The notes: generated by a model from the letters alone, not told the origin. Shown: positions 14,687 through 23,540, counted from the first letter of the stretch. The stretch: 27,266 nt of DNA from DASQPE01 sp041488455 (GCA_041488455.1 JBGPPG010000033.1:1-27266); one strand, 5' to 3'. A program made the numbers and translations.

Positions 14687-15036
14687 TCTGGGACAAGGCG
14701 CAGGAGCTGGGCCGCCTCATCGGGCAGACACCGGAATACCAGGCGCTGAAGCGAGCGGAGGCCAACCTCCGCGAGGACAAGGACACACAGGCCAAGCTCG
14801 ACCAGATCCAGCGTCTGGCGCGTCAGGTGGACCAGGTGGTGGCGCAGGGTCAGATGCCTGACCAGCCGACGGCGGAGGCGTACGAGACCGCCGTGCGGGA
14901 CCTCGAGGCGAGCGGGTCCGGGCAGGCCTACGTGGTCGCGCGGGCCAACTTCGAAAAGCTGATGGCCAAGGTCAACCAGCAGATCGGTGAAGGGATGGAA
15001 AAAGGCGCGGCGAGCAGCATCATCACCCTGTCGTGA
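14683..15036 (+). CDS. YlbF/YmcA-family protein
   Basis: A 117-residue, almost wholly helical protein. Features are WDKAQELGRLIGQTPEYQALKRAEANLREDKDTQAKLDQIQ, then a Gln-rich heptad stretch and ANFEKLMAKVNQQIGEGM, which fit the YlbF/YmcA (DUF964/Com_YlbF) family. In Bacillus the YlbF-YmcA-YaaT complex assists RNase Y and affects competence, sporulation and biofilm. I see no YmcA or YaaT partner here, so a matching role is not shown. The GTG start overlaps the prmC TGA, and its own TGA overlaps the tmk GTG, so translation is tightly coupled. Confidence 0.8.
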   Translation: MIWDKAQELGRLIGQTPEYQALKRAEANLREDKDTQAKLDQIQRLARQVDQVVAQGQMPDQPTAEAYETAVRDLEASGSGQAYVVARANFEKLMAKVNQQIGEGMEKGAASSIITLS

Positions 15037-15665
15037 GCGGATTCTTCCTCGTCGTCGAGGGACCCGAAGGCGCCGGCAAGTCCACGCTGGCGGCCGGGCT
15101 CGCGGCCCGGATGCGCGCGAAGGGGATCGATCCGGTCAGCGTGAGGGAGCCGGGCGGCACCGGGGCAGCCGAAGCGATCCGGGCGGCGTTCCTCGACCCC
15201 GCCAACCGGTTCGGCCCCAATACCGAGCTCCTGTACATCTCTGCGGCCCGGGCCCATTTGGTGCAGGAGGTCATCAGGCCGGCGCTGGCTGCCGGGCGGG
15301 TCGTGGTCTGCGACCGGTACGACCTGTCCACCCAGGCCTATCAGGCGGCCGGACGGGGGCTCGATCCGGGCACAGTGACCCTGGTGAATGAGGTGGCTAC
15401 TGGAGGTCTGCGGCCACACCTGACGCTTGTGCTCGACATCCCGCCGGACGCGGGGGTCGCCCGCCAGCGGGCGGGTGGGAAAGCCCGTGACAGGCTGGAA
15501 CAGGAAGACGCGCAGTTTCACCGCCGGGTCGCGGAGGCATATCTAGCGGCGACCGGCGATGGGGTGCGACATTTGGACGGAATGGCGCCGCCCGCAGGCG
15601 TACTGGACGCTGCGTGGGCCGAGCTGGTCACAGCGGCGCCGGCAACCTTTCGGACGGGCGGCTGA
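15033..15665 (+). CDS. tmk: Thymidylate kinase
   Basis: A 210-residue kinase that phosphorylates dTMP to dTDP. The P-loop is EGPEGAGKST (9-18), REPGGT (38-43) is the nucleotide-binding motif, and the DRY motif (94-96 in VVCDRYDLSTQAYQ) binds substrate. The LID region reads RQRAGGKARDRLEQED, close to the RxxxRxxxDRxE pattern. Length is typical. GTG 15033 overlaps the preceding stop by four bases. The last bases of the gene run into the ribosome binding site region of the protease gene. Confidence 0.95.
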   Translation: MSGFFLVVEGPEGAGKSTLAAGLAARMRAKGIDPVSVREPGGTGAAEAIRAAFLDPANRFGPNTELLYISAARAHLVQEVIRPALAAGRVVVCDRYDLSTQAYQAAGRGLDPGTVTLVNEVATGGLRPHLTLVLDIPPDAGVARQRAGGKARDRLEQEDAQFHRRVAEAYLAATGDGVRHLDGMAPPAGVLDAAWAELVTAAPATFRTGG

Positions 15666-15697
15666 TGGCCTCCCCGAGGGCTTCGGAGGACGTGAGT

Positions 15698-17326
15698 ATG
15701 AAGCAGCGCTGGGGCGTGATTGGGCTGGTGGCGGTGATCTCCTTCTTCAGCGGCGGCTGGCTCCTGCAACGCGGGGTCGCGGCCGGCGGGAACGTCTACC
15801 AGCAGGCGCGGCTGTTCGACGACGTGCTTTCTCACGTCCACAACTATTACGTCGACTCGATCGGTGAGACCGATCTCTACGACAAGGCCACCAACGGGAT
15901 GCTGGAGCAGCTCAAGGATCCCTACTCGGTGCTGCTCACCGGAGACGACTACCGGGCGCTCACCGAGCAGACCTCGGGCAACTACGCCGGACTGGGGATC
16001 CAGATCGACGTCCGCGACGGCTGGATCACGGTCGTAGCGCCGCTGCCCGACACACCCGCGGAGCGAGCCGGCATCCAGACCGGCGACCAGATCATCGAAG
16101 TGGACGGCAAGTCCACCGAGGGCTGGAAGAACGACCAGGCGGTGAAGGCGCTCCGGGGCGATGCCGGCAGCAAGATCTCCGTGAAGATCCGCCGGGCCGG
16201 CCTGGCCGATCCGATTCCCTACGACCTGACCCGCGCGACGATCCACATCCGGTCGGTGCCGCCGGGGACGACGTTCGACGGCGGGGTGGGCTACATCTCC
16301 CTCAACCCCGTGGCCGAGACCTCGGCGCAGGAGCTGCGCGACGAGATCACCGCCATGAAGGCGAAGGGAATGAAGTCCATGGTGCTCGATCTCCGCCTCA
16401 ACCCCGGCGGCCTGCTGGACCAGGGCGTCAAGGTGGCGGAGCTGTTCCTGGACAAGGGACAGGAGATCGTCTCGACCCGCGGGCGCGCCCGGGGCTCCAG
16501 CAAGGAATTCTACGACGACATCCGCCAGCCTTGGCCGGACCTGCCCATCGTCGTGCTGGTGAACGAGGGCACTGCGAGCGCGGCCGAGATCATCGCCGGC
16601 GCGCTGCAGGATCATGACCGGGCGGTCGTGGTCGGCGCGCCCACGTTCGGCAAGGGGCTGGTCCAAACGTTGTTCCCGCTGGGCGACGGCGTCGCACTCA
16701 AGCTCACGACCGCCCGCTGGTACACGCCGAGCGGCCGCACGATCCAGCGCATCGCCAAGAACGAAGAGGACCAGCTGGAGCAGGCCGAAGCCGCGGCCAG
16801 CGGCGTGAACCCGGCCATCTCCGACTCGGCCCTCCGGCAGCGGCCGGCCTATCACACCGACGGCGGGCGGATGGTACGCGGCGGCGGCGGAATCGTGCCC
16901 GACATCGTCATCCGCCCCGACACGCTCAGCACGGCCGAGCGCGAGTTTGCCAAGGCGCTCGGCGCGAAGCTGCCGGTCTACCGCGACGTGCTGACCACCT
17001 ACGCGCTCGAAATGAAGCGCACCAAGGCGCTCCAGAACGAGACCTTCAAGGTGACTTCGGAGATGCGCCAGGAGATCTACCAGCGCCTCAAGGCGAAGGG
17101 CGTGGACGTGACGCTCACGCAGTTGAACGGAGCGGGCAGCCTGGTGGACGAGCAGCTCGGGTACGAGGTGGCGCGCTACCTCTTCGGGCGCCCCGCCGAG
17201 TTCCGGCGGCGCTCGCTCGACGACCGCCAGCTCCAGACCGCCATCGCGCTGCTCCGCAAGGCGCAGACGCCCAAGGACCTCATGGGACTGGCGATGGCGA
17301 GCGCGGCGGCCTCGGGGACCAACTGA
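15698..17326 (+). CDS. ctpA: C-terminal processing protease, S41 family
   Basis: A 542-residue periplasmic serine protease. Residues 1-30 are an uncleaved-type signal anchor (WGVIGLVAVISFFSGGWLL). Next come an N-terminal helical domain with KDPYSVLLT, a PDZ domain (about 85-165: YAGLGIQI..PLPDTPAERAGIQTGDQIIEVDG) and the S41 core. The catalytic dyad is Ser294 in NEGTASAAE and Lys319 in FGKGLVQ, 25 residues apart as usual. A C-terminal extension beyond about 430 (KALGAKLPVYRDVL..) is longer than in minimal CtpA. The start at 15698 has GGAGG eight bases upstream; ATG 15665 in the same frame touches the tmk stop (TGATG) and would add eleven residues. It is the last gene before the terminator at 17360. 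Confidence 0.94.
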   Translation: MKQRWGVIGLVAVISFFSGGWLLQRGVAAGGNVYQQARLFDDVLSHVHNYYVDSIGETDLYDKATNGMLEQLKDPYSVLLTGDDYRALTEQTSGNYAGLGIQIDVRDGWITVVAPLPDTPAERAGIQTGDQIIEVDGKSTEGWKNDQAVKALRGDAGSKISVKIRRAGLADPIPYDLTRATIHIRSVPPGTTFDGGVGYISLNPVAETSAQELRDEITAMKAKGMKSMVLDLRLNPGGLLDQGVKVAELFLDKGQEIVSTRGRARGSSKEFYDDIRQPWPDLPIVVLVNEGTASAAEIIAGALQDHDRAVVVGAPTFGKGLVQTLFPLGDGVALKLTTARWYTPSGRTIQRIAKNEEDQLEQAEAAASGVNPAISDSALRQRPAYHTDGGRMVRGGGGIVPDIVIRPDTLSTAEREFAKALGAKLPVYRDVLTTYALEMKRTKALQNETFKVTSEMRQEIYQRLKAKGVDVTLTQLNGAGSLVDEQLGYEVARYLFGRPAEFRRRSLDDRQLQTAIALLRKAQTPKDLMGLAMASAAASGTN

Positions 17327-17359
17327 TCGGCTCAACCCCCGCGAGGGTCAGGACGATCG

Positions 17360-17404
17360 AGCCCGGCCGGTTCCCAGTGGGAGCCGGCCGGGCTGCTCAT
17401 TTGG
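17360..17404 (+). terminator. Rho-independent-type terminator after ctpA
   Basis: A 16-bp stem (17360-17375 with 17379-17394, one G-U wobble at 17371/17383) closes on a 3-nt AGT loop, followed by GCTCATTTG with a short T-run. It lies 34 bases after the ctpA stop and before the next gene's ribosome binding site, so it ends the rpmE-ctpA operon. The T-tract is weak, as is common in GC-rich genomes. Confidence 0.75.
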
Positions 17405-17426
17405 GGGCGGGCGGCGGAGGCAAGCG

Positions 17427-18302
17427 ATGAGCGGCTTCAGGACCGCGATCATCGGTGCGGGCCGGATGGGGCAGGGGATCGGCCTCGGCCTGGCCGCGGC
17501 GGGATGGGACGTGATCCTGCTGGCGCGTACGGCTCGCCCGGTGCCGCCGCCGCTCAGGCTGCTGGCCGGCGCCGTCACCGGCGATGCGATACGTGACCGG
17601 CTGCTCATCCTGGTCGCCACCCCCGACGACGCCATCCCCATGGCTGCCGCAGCGCTCGCCTCGAGCGGCGGCGTGGGCCGCGGGCACGTCGTGCTGCACC
17701 TGTCCGGGTTGCTCGATCGAACGGCGCTGCGAGCGCTTGCCGGCACCGGAGCCGCCCTGGGCTCGTTCCATCCGCTGCAGAGTGTCGCGGAGCCCAGCGC
17801 GGCTCCGGGCCGGCTTCGCGGGGCCTTCGCGGGCATCGAAGGCGACCCGCGCGCACTGGCGGCCGGGCAGCGCATTGCCACGGCTCTGGGCATGACCGCC
17901 GTCCCGATCGATGCCGCGGCCAAGCCGGCCTATCATGCCGGCGCCGTTCTCGCGGCGAACTACACGATGGCACTGGTCGGTGTGGCTGCGCGGCTCGCGG
18001 AGGAGGCCGGCGTTGCACCGGAGACCGCGGCACGCATGTACCTGCCGCTCGTCACGGGTGCCGCTGCCAATCTGGTGGAGCTCGGGGCCGCCCAGGCGCT
18101 CACGGGACCGATCCGGCGGGGAGACGCCGGGACGATCCGCGCCCACCTGGCCGCGCTCCCCGCCGATCTGCGTCCGCTGTACCGGCTGCTGGGTCGCGCG
18201 GCGCTGGTGCTTGCGCGGGAGGCGGGCCTGCCGGACGCGTCGGCCCGGGCGGTCATGGACGTGCTGGAGGGGGATGAGCCGGCGGAGCAGGCTGGAGGCT
18301 GA
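17427..18302 (+). CDS. Rossmann-like and DUF2520 domain protein
   Basis: A 291-residue protein resembling ProC/ketopantoate reductase-like dehydrogenases. The N-terminal dinucleotide site AIIGAGRMGQGIGLGLAAAGWDV (8-30) is followed by LLILVATPDDAIPMAA, and the marker FHPLQS at about 113-118 defines the DUF2520 group. The C-terminal helical domain includes AKPAYHAGAVLAANYTMALVG and a TGPIRRGDAGTIRAHL motif. The substrate is unknown; family members are sometimes annotated as F420- or NADP-dependent. The ATG at 17427 has GGAGG six bases upstream. It follows the terminator, so it needs its own promoter, which I could not identify. It ends four bases from the convergent lolA gene. Confidence 0.87.
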   Translation: MSGFRTAIIGAGRMGQGIGLGLAAAGWDVILLARTARPVPPPLRLLAGAVTGDAIRDRLLILVATPDDAIPMAAAALASSGGVGRGHVVLHLSGLLDRTALRALAGTGAALGSFHPLQSVAEPSAAPGRLRGAFAGIEGDPRALAAGQRIATALGMTAVPIDAAAKPAYHAGAVLAANYTMALVGVAARLAEEAGVAPETAARMYLPLVTGAAANLVELGAAQALTGPIRRGDAGTIRAHLAALPADLRPLYRLLGRAALVLAREAGLPDASARAVMDVLEGDEPAEQAGG

Positions 18303-18306
18303 CGGG

Positions 18307-19002
18307 TCAGCCCTGGTCGACGACTCTCACGCCGTCGGGCACCACGAAGGTGAACACGTTCGCGGCTACCGGCTGATTCACCCGCAGGTTGTGCAGCGTG
18401 AGCGTCCGTCGCTGCCCCGACAGCTCCTCGATCTCCATCCGTCGCGGCAGGCCGTCGGCCCGATCGACCCACACCGTCGCCCGGCTGAACGGCATGTCGG
18501 GGACTGTCGGGACCATCTCCACGACGTCCATGGCCCGGTTATCCACCTGGTCGGCGCGCACGTACGTGGAGGTGTAGCGCTCGGTGGGACGGTCGAGCAG
18601 CCAGGCGAGCAGATTGTACCCGTAGACCGGTCCGCCGCTCGGAACCGGGAGCCGGAGCACCTGTCCCGGAGTCGTGCTGGGCGTGTAGATCCACACGTAG
18701 CGGCCGTCGATCACGACCGCTTCGCCGGGTGGATCGTTGAACCGCATCGACAGCTTCGCCGCGCCCGACTGAACCAGCACGCCCTTGCTCTCCGAGTTGC
18801 CGAGCATCTGGTTCTCGATCAGCTGATCGAAATCGGCCCGGAGCGCGCTGAGGGAGCGGTATGCCAGCGCCGCCCGGCCGACGACCGCTTTCGCGTCCTG
18901 CTGTGCGGAAAGCCCGGCCGGGCTCGACAGGACGAGCAGCCCGGCCAGCAAGCGGGGGCCGAGGCGCAGACAACGGCCTGACGCGGGACCACCCACCGTC
19001 AT
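18307..19002 (-). CDS. lolA: LolA-family periplasmic lipoprotein carrier
   Basis: A 231-residue exported protein. The signal peptide (RLGPRLLAGLLVLSSPAGLSA, about 14-34) precedes the LolA fold: AYRSLSALRADFDQLIENQ, KGVLVQSGAAKLSMRFNDPPGEAVVIDGRYVWIYTP, and a C-terminal MEIEELSGQRRTLTLHNLRVNQPVAANVFTFVVPDGVRVVDQ. LolA carries lipoproteins from the LolCDE extractor to the outer membrane. LolA-fold proteins also include outer-membrane lipoprotein sorting homologues of other function, but the FDQ..KG.L motif and the terminal FxFxxPxGxxVxD favour LolA itself. The ATG overlaps the aroF stop by four bases (ATGA, 18999-19002), so it is co-translated as the last gene of the minus-strand block. Confidence 0.85.
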   Translation of the reverse strand: MTVGGPASGRCLRLGPRLLAGLLVLSSPAGLSAQQDAKAVVGRAALAYRSLSALRADFDQLIENQMLGNSESKGVLVQSGAAKLSMRFNDPPGEAVVIDGRYVWIYTPSTTPGQVLRLPVPSGGPVYGYNLLAWLLDRPTERYTSTYVRADQVDNRAMDVVEMVPTVPDMPFSRATVWVDRADGLPRRMEIEELSGQRRTLTLHNLRVNQPVAANVFTFVVPDGVRVVDQG

Positions 19003-20039
19003 GCCCTGGTCCCGGCCGGCTCCGCCACTCGCCGCCCGATCGCCTCGGCGATCAGACGCGCCTCCCGCATCATCTGAACGAACTGCGCGGGGTACAGGCT
19101 CTGCGCTCCGTCGGACAGGGCCTGCTCGGGGTTGGGATGCACCTCGACGAGCAGCCCGTCGGCCCCCGCGGCCACCGCGGCCCGGGCCATGGGAATGACC
19201 ATGTCGCGGTGCCCGGTGCCATGGCTCGGGTCCGCCACGATGGGCAGGTGGGACAGCCCGTGCACCACCGCCACCGCCGCGAGGTCGAAGAGGTTGCGCG
19301 TCGCCGAGTCGAAGGTGCGCACCCCGCGCTCGCAGAGGATGACGTTGGGGTTGCCCTCCGCCAGGATGTACTCGGCTGAGAGCAGCAGCTCCTGGATGGT
19401 GGCGGCGAGACCGCGCTTCAGCAGGACCGGCTTTCCGGCGCGGCCGGCGCGCTTGAGCAGGGAGTAGTTCTGCATGTTGCGCGCGCCGATCTGCACGACG
19501 TCGGCGACCTCGGCCACCGCGTCGAGCCCTTCCGGGTCCATCGCCTCGGTGACGATGAGGAGTCCGGTCTCCTCGCGCGCGCGGGCCAGGAGCGCCAGCC
19601 CCTTCCGGCCGAGACCCTGGAATGAGTAGGGCGAGCTGCGCGGCTTGAACGCGCCTCCGCGGAGCATGGTGGCGCCCGCGTCCCGCACGGCGTGCGCCGC
19701 CTCCAGGATCTGTTTCTCACTCTCGACCGAGCAGGGGCCCGCCATCACCACGACCTCGTCACCGCCGATGCTGACGCCGCCGGGGAACTGGATGATCGTC
19801 GGCTGCGGACGCCACTCGCGCGACACCTGCTTATAGGGCTTGGTGACCGGGATGCACTCCTGCACCCCGGCCAGTCCGGCGAGCCGGGCTGGATCGACCC
19901 GCCCATCGTTGCCCACGACGCCGACCGTGGTCCGCTGGCGTCCGGGCATGACGCGGGCCTCATAGCCCATTTCGGCGATCGTGGCCGCGACCTGGGCGAT
20001 CTCCGCCTCGGTCGCGCCGTGGCGCATGACGATTAGCAT
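18999..20039 (-). CDS. aroF: 3-deoxy-7-phosphoheptulonate (DAHP) synthase, type I beta
   Basis: A 346-residue enzyme condensing phosphoenolpyruvate and erythrose 4-phosphate, the first step of the shikimate pathway. An N-terminal ferredoxin-like/ACT-type regulatory domain (1-75, MLIVMRHGATEAEIAQVAATIAEMGYEARV) is fused to the barrel, as in Thermotoga DAHPS. Active-site motifs are VMAGPCSVES, LRGGAFKPRSSPYSFQGLG, VTEAM, QIGARNMQNYSLLK, KPVLLKRG, ILCERGVRTFD, ADPSHGTGHR and VEVHPNPEQALSDG. The N-terminal domain predicts feedback control by an aromatic amino acid. AAAGG lies four bases before the ATG, inside a heptamer repeat tract that also forms the end of smc. Located between smc and lolA on the minus strand. 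Confidence 0.95.
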   Translation of the reverse strand: MLIVMRHGATEAEIAQVAATIAEMGYEARVMPGRQRTTVGVVGNDGRVDPARLAGLAGVQECIPVTKPYKQVSREWRPQPTIIQFPGGVSIGGDEVVVMAGPCSVESEKQILEAAHAVRDAGATMLRGGAFKPRSSPYSFQGLGRKGLALLARAREETGLLIVTEAMDPEGLDAVAEVADVVQIGARNMQNYSLLKRAGRAGKPVLLKRGLAATIQELLLSAEYILAEGNPNVILCERGVRTFDSATRNLFDLAAVAVVHGLSHLPIVADPSHGTGHRDMVIPMARAAVAAGADGLLVEVHPNPEQALSDGAQSLYPAQFVQMMREARLIAEAIGRRVAEPAGTRA

Positions 20040-20073
20040 CTAGCCTTTAGCCGTTAGCCGTTAGCCGTTAGCT
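20039..20073. repeat. Heptanucleotide tandem repeat, unit GTTAGCC
   Basis: Five 7-bp units in direct succession: TCTAGCC, TTTAGCC, GTTAGCC, GTTAGCC, GTTAGCT. The tract runs from the aroF start codon region into the last codons of smc, supplies the smc stop codon (TAA on the minus strand, 20063-20061) and the ribosome binding site region of aroF. Confidence 0.85.
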
Positions 20074-23000
20074 ACACCTGCTGGCTCACCCAGCCTGACG
20101 CCGACGACGGTCGAGACCCCCGGCTCCTGCATGGTGACGCCGTACACGGCCTCGGCTGAGTGCATCGTGCGCGGGTTGTGCGTGATCACGATGAACTGCG
20201 TCTGGGCCTTGAACTCGTCGAGCAGCTGGGTGAAGCGCCCGACATTGGCGTCGTCCAGCGGCGCATCCACCTCGTCCAGGAGGCAGAACGGGCTGGGCTT
20301 CGTAAGATAGAGCCCGAACAGCAGCGACGTGGCGACGAGCGTCCGCTCCCCCAGCGACAGCAGGCGCACGTGCTGGATCCGCTTGCCCCGGGGCGCGGCC
20401 AGGATCTCGATCTCGCTTTCCAGCGGCTCCTCGGCGTTCGCCAGGCGGAGGTCGCACTCGCCGCCGCCGAACAGGGTCTGAAACACCGTGTGGAAGTTGG
20501 CCTTCACCGCCTCGAAGGTCTCGAGGAACATGGCGCGGGCGGTGCCGTCGATCTCGCGGATTGCCTGGATCAGCGACTGCCGCGCGCTCACCAGGTCGTC
20601 CCGCTGGCCGGAGAGGAACTCGTAGCGCTTCACCTCGTCGGCGTGCTCTTCGACCGCCAGCGGGTTGACCGGTCCGATCGCGTCCAGGGACGACATGATC
20701 CGGCCGGCCTCCGCCTCGAGCGTCTCGAGGTCGAGATCCAGCAGCGGCGCGGTCTCGAGCAGGTCGCTCAGCGGCTTGCGCCACTCGGTCTCCACCCGCT
20801 CGATCAGACTCCGGCGGAGGCCCGCGGCCTCCGTCAGCTCCAGCTGGAGCCGGTGGCTTTCCTCGCCATGCGACTCGAGCCGGGCCCGCCCGGCGGCTAC
20901 CTCGCGGGCCGCCGCGTCCAGCGCCTCGTCCGCCTCGCGCAGCGTATTGCCGGCGTCGGTGTCCGCCGCCTCCAGCTCGAGCAGCGCCACTTGCCGCTCG
21001 GTTCGAGCCTCCTGCCACTGTGCCTGCCTGGTGGAGAGCATCTCGATGTCCTGCTCGAGCTGAGCCAGCTCGCCGGTGAGCGTGCGGGCGCCCTCTTCCG
21101 CATCGGTCCGGGTAAAGGCGGCACGATCGAGCCGCTCCGTGGCCGCCTGGAGACGGGCGGCGACCTGCGCCTCCCGCACTTGCCACTGGGCCCGTTTCTC
21201 GCGCGCACTCTCCTGCGCGCCTTCCAGGTCCGCCAGGGCGGCGCGGGCCGCGCCCAGCTCCTCCTCCAGCCGCGCTCGTCCGACGTCGCCCTCCACCAGT
21301 GAGGCATCCACTTCGATCATCCGCTGCTCGGCTCGCGCCAGGCGGTCCGACAGCCTGGCCACCTCGGCATCGGCGGCCCCCAGCTCACGGCTCAGGTTGT
21401 TGACGAACCGGGCAGCGTCCTCCGCCGCGGCCGCGGCCTGGCGCTCGGCCTCGCGCGCCCGCTCGACATCCCCCGCAGCCTTGGTGAGCGCGCCCTCGAG
21501 CTGATTGAGGCGCGCGAGCGCGGCGCTGAGGCTGGCCTCGGCGGCGCCCATCGCGATGCTCGCGAGCTCCGCTTCCTGGCCCAGCGTCTCCAGCTCCGCG
21601 CGCCGGCGGAGCGGACCGGAGGGCGCGGCGGCGCCACCCAGGAAGATCGCCCCGCTGGCGCGGCGGAGGACGTGACCGGCCTCGTCGAGCACCTGCAAGC
21701 CCGCGAGCGCCGCCCGGACCCAGGGCGCGGCCGGCCCCTCGGCGCGAAGCCGCTCGTCCAGCGGCGGGGCGCCGGCCAGGAGGACGGGGCCGGGGTCGGC
21801 CGGCAGGAGGACGAGCGCACCCGGTTGCTGCTCGGCGTGCCAGGCCCGGATCTCGTCCACCGCGGCGAGATCACGCACGAGCACCGCGTGGGTCCATTCG
21901 CCGAGCAGCCGCTCGGCGAGCTCGGCATGCTGCCGGCCGGTACGGATGAAGTCGCTCAGCGGACCGAGCACGCGGTCCCCGAAGCGCTTCCGCGCGGCCA
22001 GCAGCGCCGCGGCGCCGGGCGCGAGGCCCACACGCTCGCGGTCGAGCTGCTCGAGCGCTTCACGCCGAGCCGTGATCTGGGCCAGGGACTCCTCCGCCTG
22101 GCGCCGCTCGGAGCGGACGAGGGCCTCCCGCTCGCGGGCCTCGGCGATGAGGTGCCGCGCATGCTCGGCGTCGCCCGCGGCGCGCCGGGCCTCGTGGCCC
22201 TTGAACGCGGCCTGCTCGATCGCGTGGTCGCGGCGCCGCTCGGCGACGCCCAGCTCCGACTTGAGGCCGCCGCTGTGGGCCGTGGCCTGCGCCGCGCGCT
22301 CCCGGAGTGACGCGAGCTCGCCCTCGAGCGCCGTCCGCTCCCCCTCGAGCGACCGGAGCGCCTGGGCGCGCGTCTGGAGCTCCTCCTCCCGTTGCCGGAC
22401 CCTGCTGCGCTGCTCGACCAGCCGTGCGCGTCCGGTCTCCTCCTCGGCCGTGCGGCTCGCCACCTCCGCCTCGATGCGGGAGTGCTCCGCCTCCGCCGCC
22501 GCCCGATCGGCCGCCGAAGCGTCGCGCTCGCCCGCGGCCAGCTGGCCGCGGAGCTCCATCTGGGTGCGCTCTTCCTGGGCCTTGAGCCGCCGCGCGGTGG
22601 CATTGGCCAGCCGCTCTCCGGCGAGGGCGAGGTCACCGTCGAGCTTCTCGAGCTCGACCCGCACCGAGCCGAGCCGGCGCGCGATCTCGGTGCGCTGGAG
22701 CTCCGCCGCCGCTCTCGCCCGGGCGGTCACGTCCCGGCCGGTCTCCGCGGTCGCGAGGTCCTCCCGCTCCGCGGGCAGCACCCGATTGAGCTCCGCGAAC
22801 CTGGCCTCGATCCCGGCCGTGCGCTCCGCCAGGGCGTCGAGGTGCCGCCGAGCGAGCGTCAGTTGCACCGAGAACTTCTCCTCGGTCAGCTTGGCGTGCC
22901 GCTCGGCCTTGCCCTTTTGGCGCGCGAGGCTTCGGACCTGCGACTGGACCTCGGCAATGAGATCCTCGACTCGCTGGAGGTCCGCCGCCGTCTCCTCCAG

Positions 23001-23540
23001 CCGGCGCTCCGTCGAATGCTTCCGGTCGCGGTAAAGACCAATCCCCGCGGCTTCCTCGAACAGCAAGCGCCGCTCATCCGCCCGATCCGACAGGAGCAGC
23101 TTGATCATCTCGGCCTCGATCACGACGCCCGCATCGCTCCCGAGTCCCGTGCCGCGCAGGAGGTCCTGGATGTCCCGGAGCCGGACGGGGGTTCCGTTCA
23201 GCAGGTAGTCGCTCTGACCGGACCGCGAGAGGCGCCGCGCGATGACCACCTCCTGGTAGGCGATCGGGAGGTCCCCGTCGGTGTTGTCGAGGTACAGGGC
23301 CACCTCGGTCACGTTCACCGGCTTGCGGCTCGCCGAGCCCTGGAAGATCACGTCCTCCATCTTGCCGCCGCGGAGGAGCCGGGCCGACTGCTCGCCGAGC
23401 ACCCAGCGCACCGCATCCGAGACGTTCGATTTACCGCAGCCGTTGGGTCCCACGATGGCGGTGACGCCGTCGTCGAAGTTCAACGTCACCGTGTCCGCGA
23501 ACGACTTGAATCCGGTGAGCTCGAGCTTGATGAGCTTCAT
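20061..23540 (-). CDS. smc: Chromosome segregation ATPase SMC
   Basis: An 1159-residue SMC protein that, with ScpA/ScpB (not in the window), forms the loop-extruding bacterial condensin. Walker A is GPNGCGKSN (31-39), the Q-loop Gln67 lies in DVIFQGSA, and FEEAAG is at 161-166. Long Ala/Glu/Arg-rich coiled coils flank a hinge at roughly 500-660. The C-terminal head carries the signature LSLGE (1061-1065) and Walker B FCLLDEVDAPLDD (1085-1097, with D1089 and E1090). Two deviations stand out: LSLGE where LSGGE is usual, and VIEAEMI (140-146) where many SMCs have IGQG. The latter recalls Bacteroidota SMC. GGAGG lies nine bases before the ATG. It starts 31 bases after the SPOR gene stop. The last residues come from the GTTAGCC repeat. 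Confidence 0.96.
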   Translation of the reverse strand: MKLIKLELTGFKSFADTVTLNFDDGVTAIVGPNGCGKSNVSDAVRWVLGEQSARLLRGGKMEDVIFQGSASRKPVNVTEVALYLDNTDGDLPIAYQEVVIARRLSRSGQSDYLLNGTPVRLRDIQDLLRGTGLGSDAGVVIEAEMIKLLLSDRADERRLLFEEAAGIGLYRDRKHSTERRLEETAADLQRVEDLIAEVQSQVRSLARQKGKAERHAKLTEEKFSVQLTLARRHLDALAERTAGIEARFAELNRVLPAEREDLATAETGRDVTARARAAAELQRTEIARRLGSVRVELEKLDGDLALAGERLANATARRLKAQEERTQMELRGQLAAGERDASAADRAAAEAEHSRIEAEVASRTAEEETGRARLVEQRSRVRQREEELQTRAQALRSLEGERTALEGELASLRERAAQATAHSGGLKSELGVAERRRDHAIEQAAFKGHEARRAAGDAEHARHLIAEAREREALVRSERRQAEESLAQITARREALEQLDRERVGLAPGAAALLAARKRFGDRVLGPLSDFIRTGRQHAELAERLLGEWTHAVLVRDLAAVDEIRAWHAEQQPGALVLLPADPGPVLLAGAPPLDERLRAEGPAAPWVRAALAGLQVLDEAGHVLRRASGAIFLGGAAAPSGPLRRRAELETLGQEAELASIAMGAAEASLSAALARLNQLEGALTKAAGDVERAREAERQAAAAAEDAARFVNNLSRELGAADAEVARLSDRLARAEQRMIEVDASLVEGDVGRARLEEELGAARAALADLEGAQESAREKRAQWQVREAQVAARLQAATERLDRAAFTRTDAEEGARTLTGELAQLEQDIEMLSTRQAQWQEARTERQVALLELEAADTDAGNTLREADEALDAAAREVAAGRARLESHGEESHRLQLELTEAAGLRRSLIERVETEWRKPLSDLLETAPLLDLDLETLEAEAGRIMSSLDAIGPVNPLAVEEHADEVKRYEFLSGQRDDLVSARQSLIQAIREIDGTARAMFLETFEAVKANFHTVFQTLFGGGECDLRLANAEEPLESEIEILAAPRGKRIQHVRLLSLGERTLVATSLLFGLYLTKPSPFCLLDEVDAPLDDANVGRFTQLLDEFKAQTQFIVITHNPRTMHSAEAVYGVTMQEPGVSTVVGVRLGEPAGVANG

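Noticed and set aside
12523..17335. Minus-strand open frames of 563 and 605 codons (12523-14214 and 15518-17335)
   Set aside because: Opposite prfA/prmC and ctpA, whose catalytic motifs are complete; the antisense products look like GC-bias artefacts.
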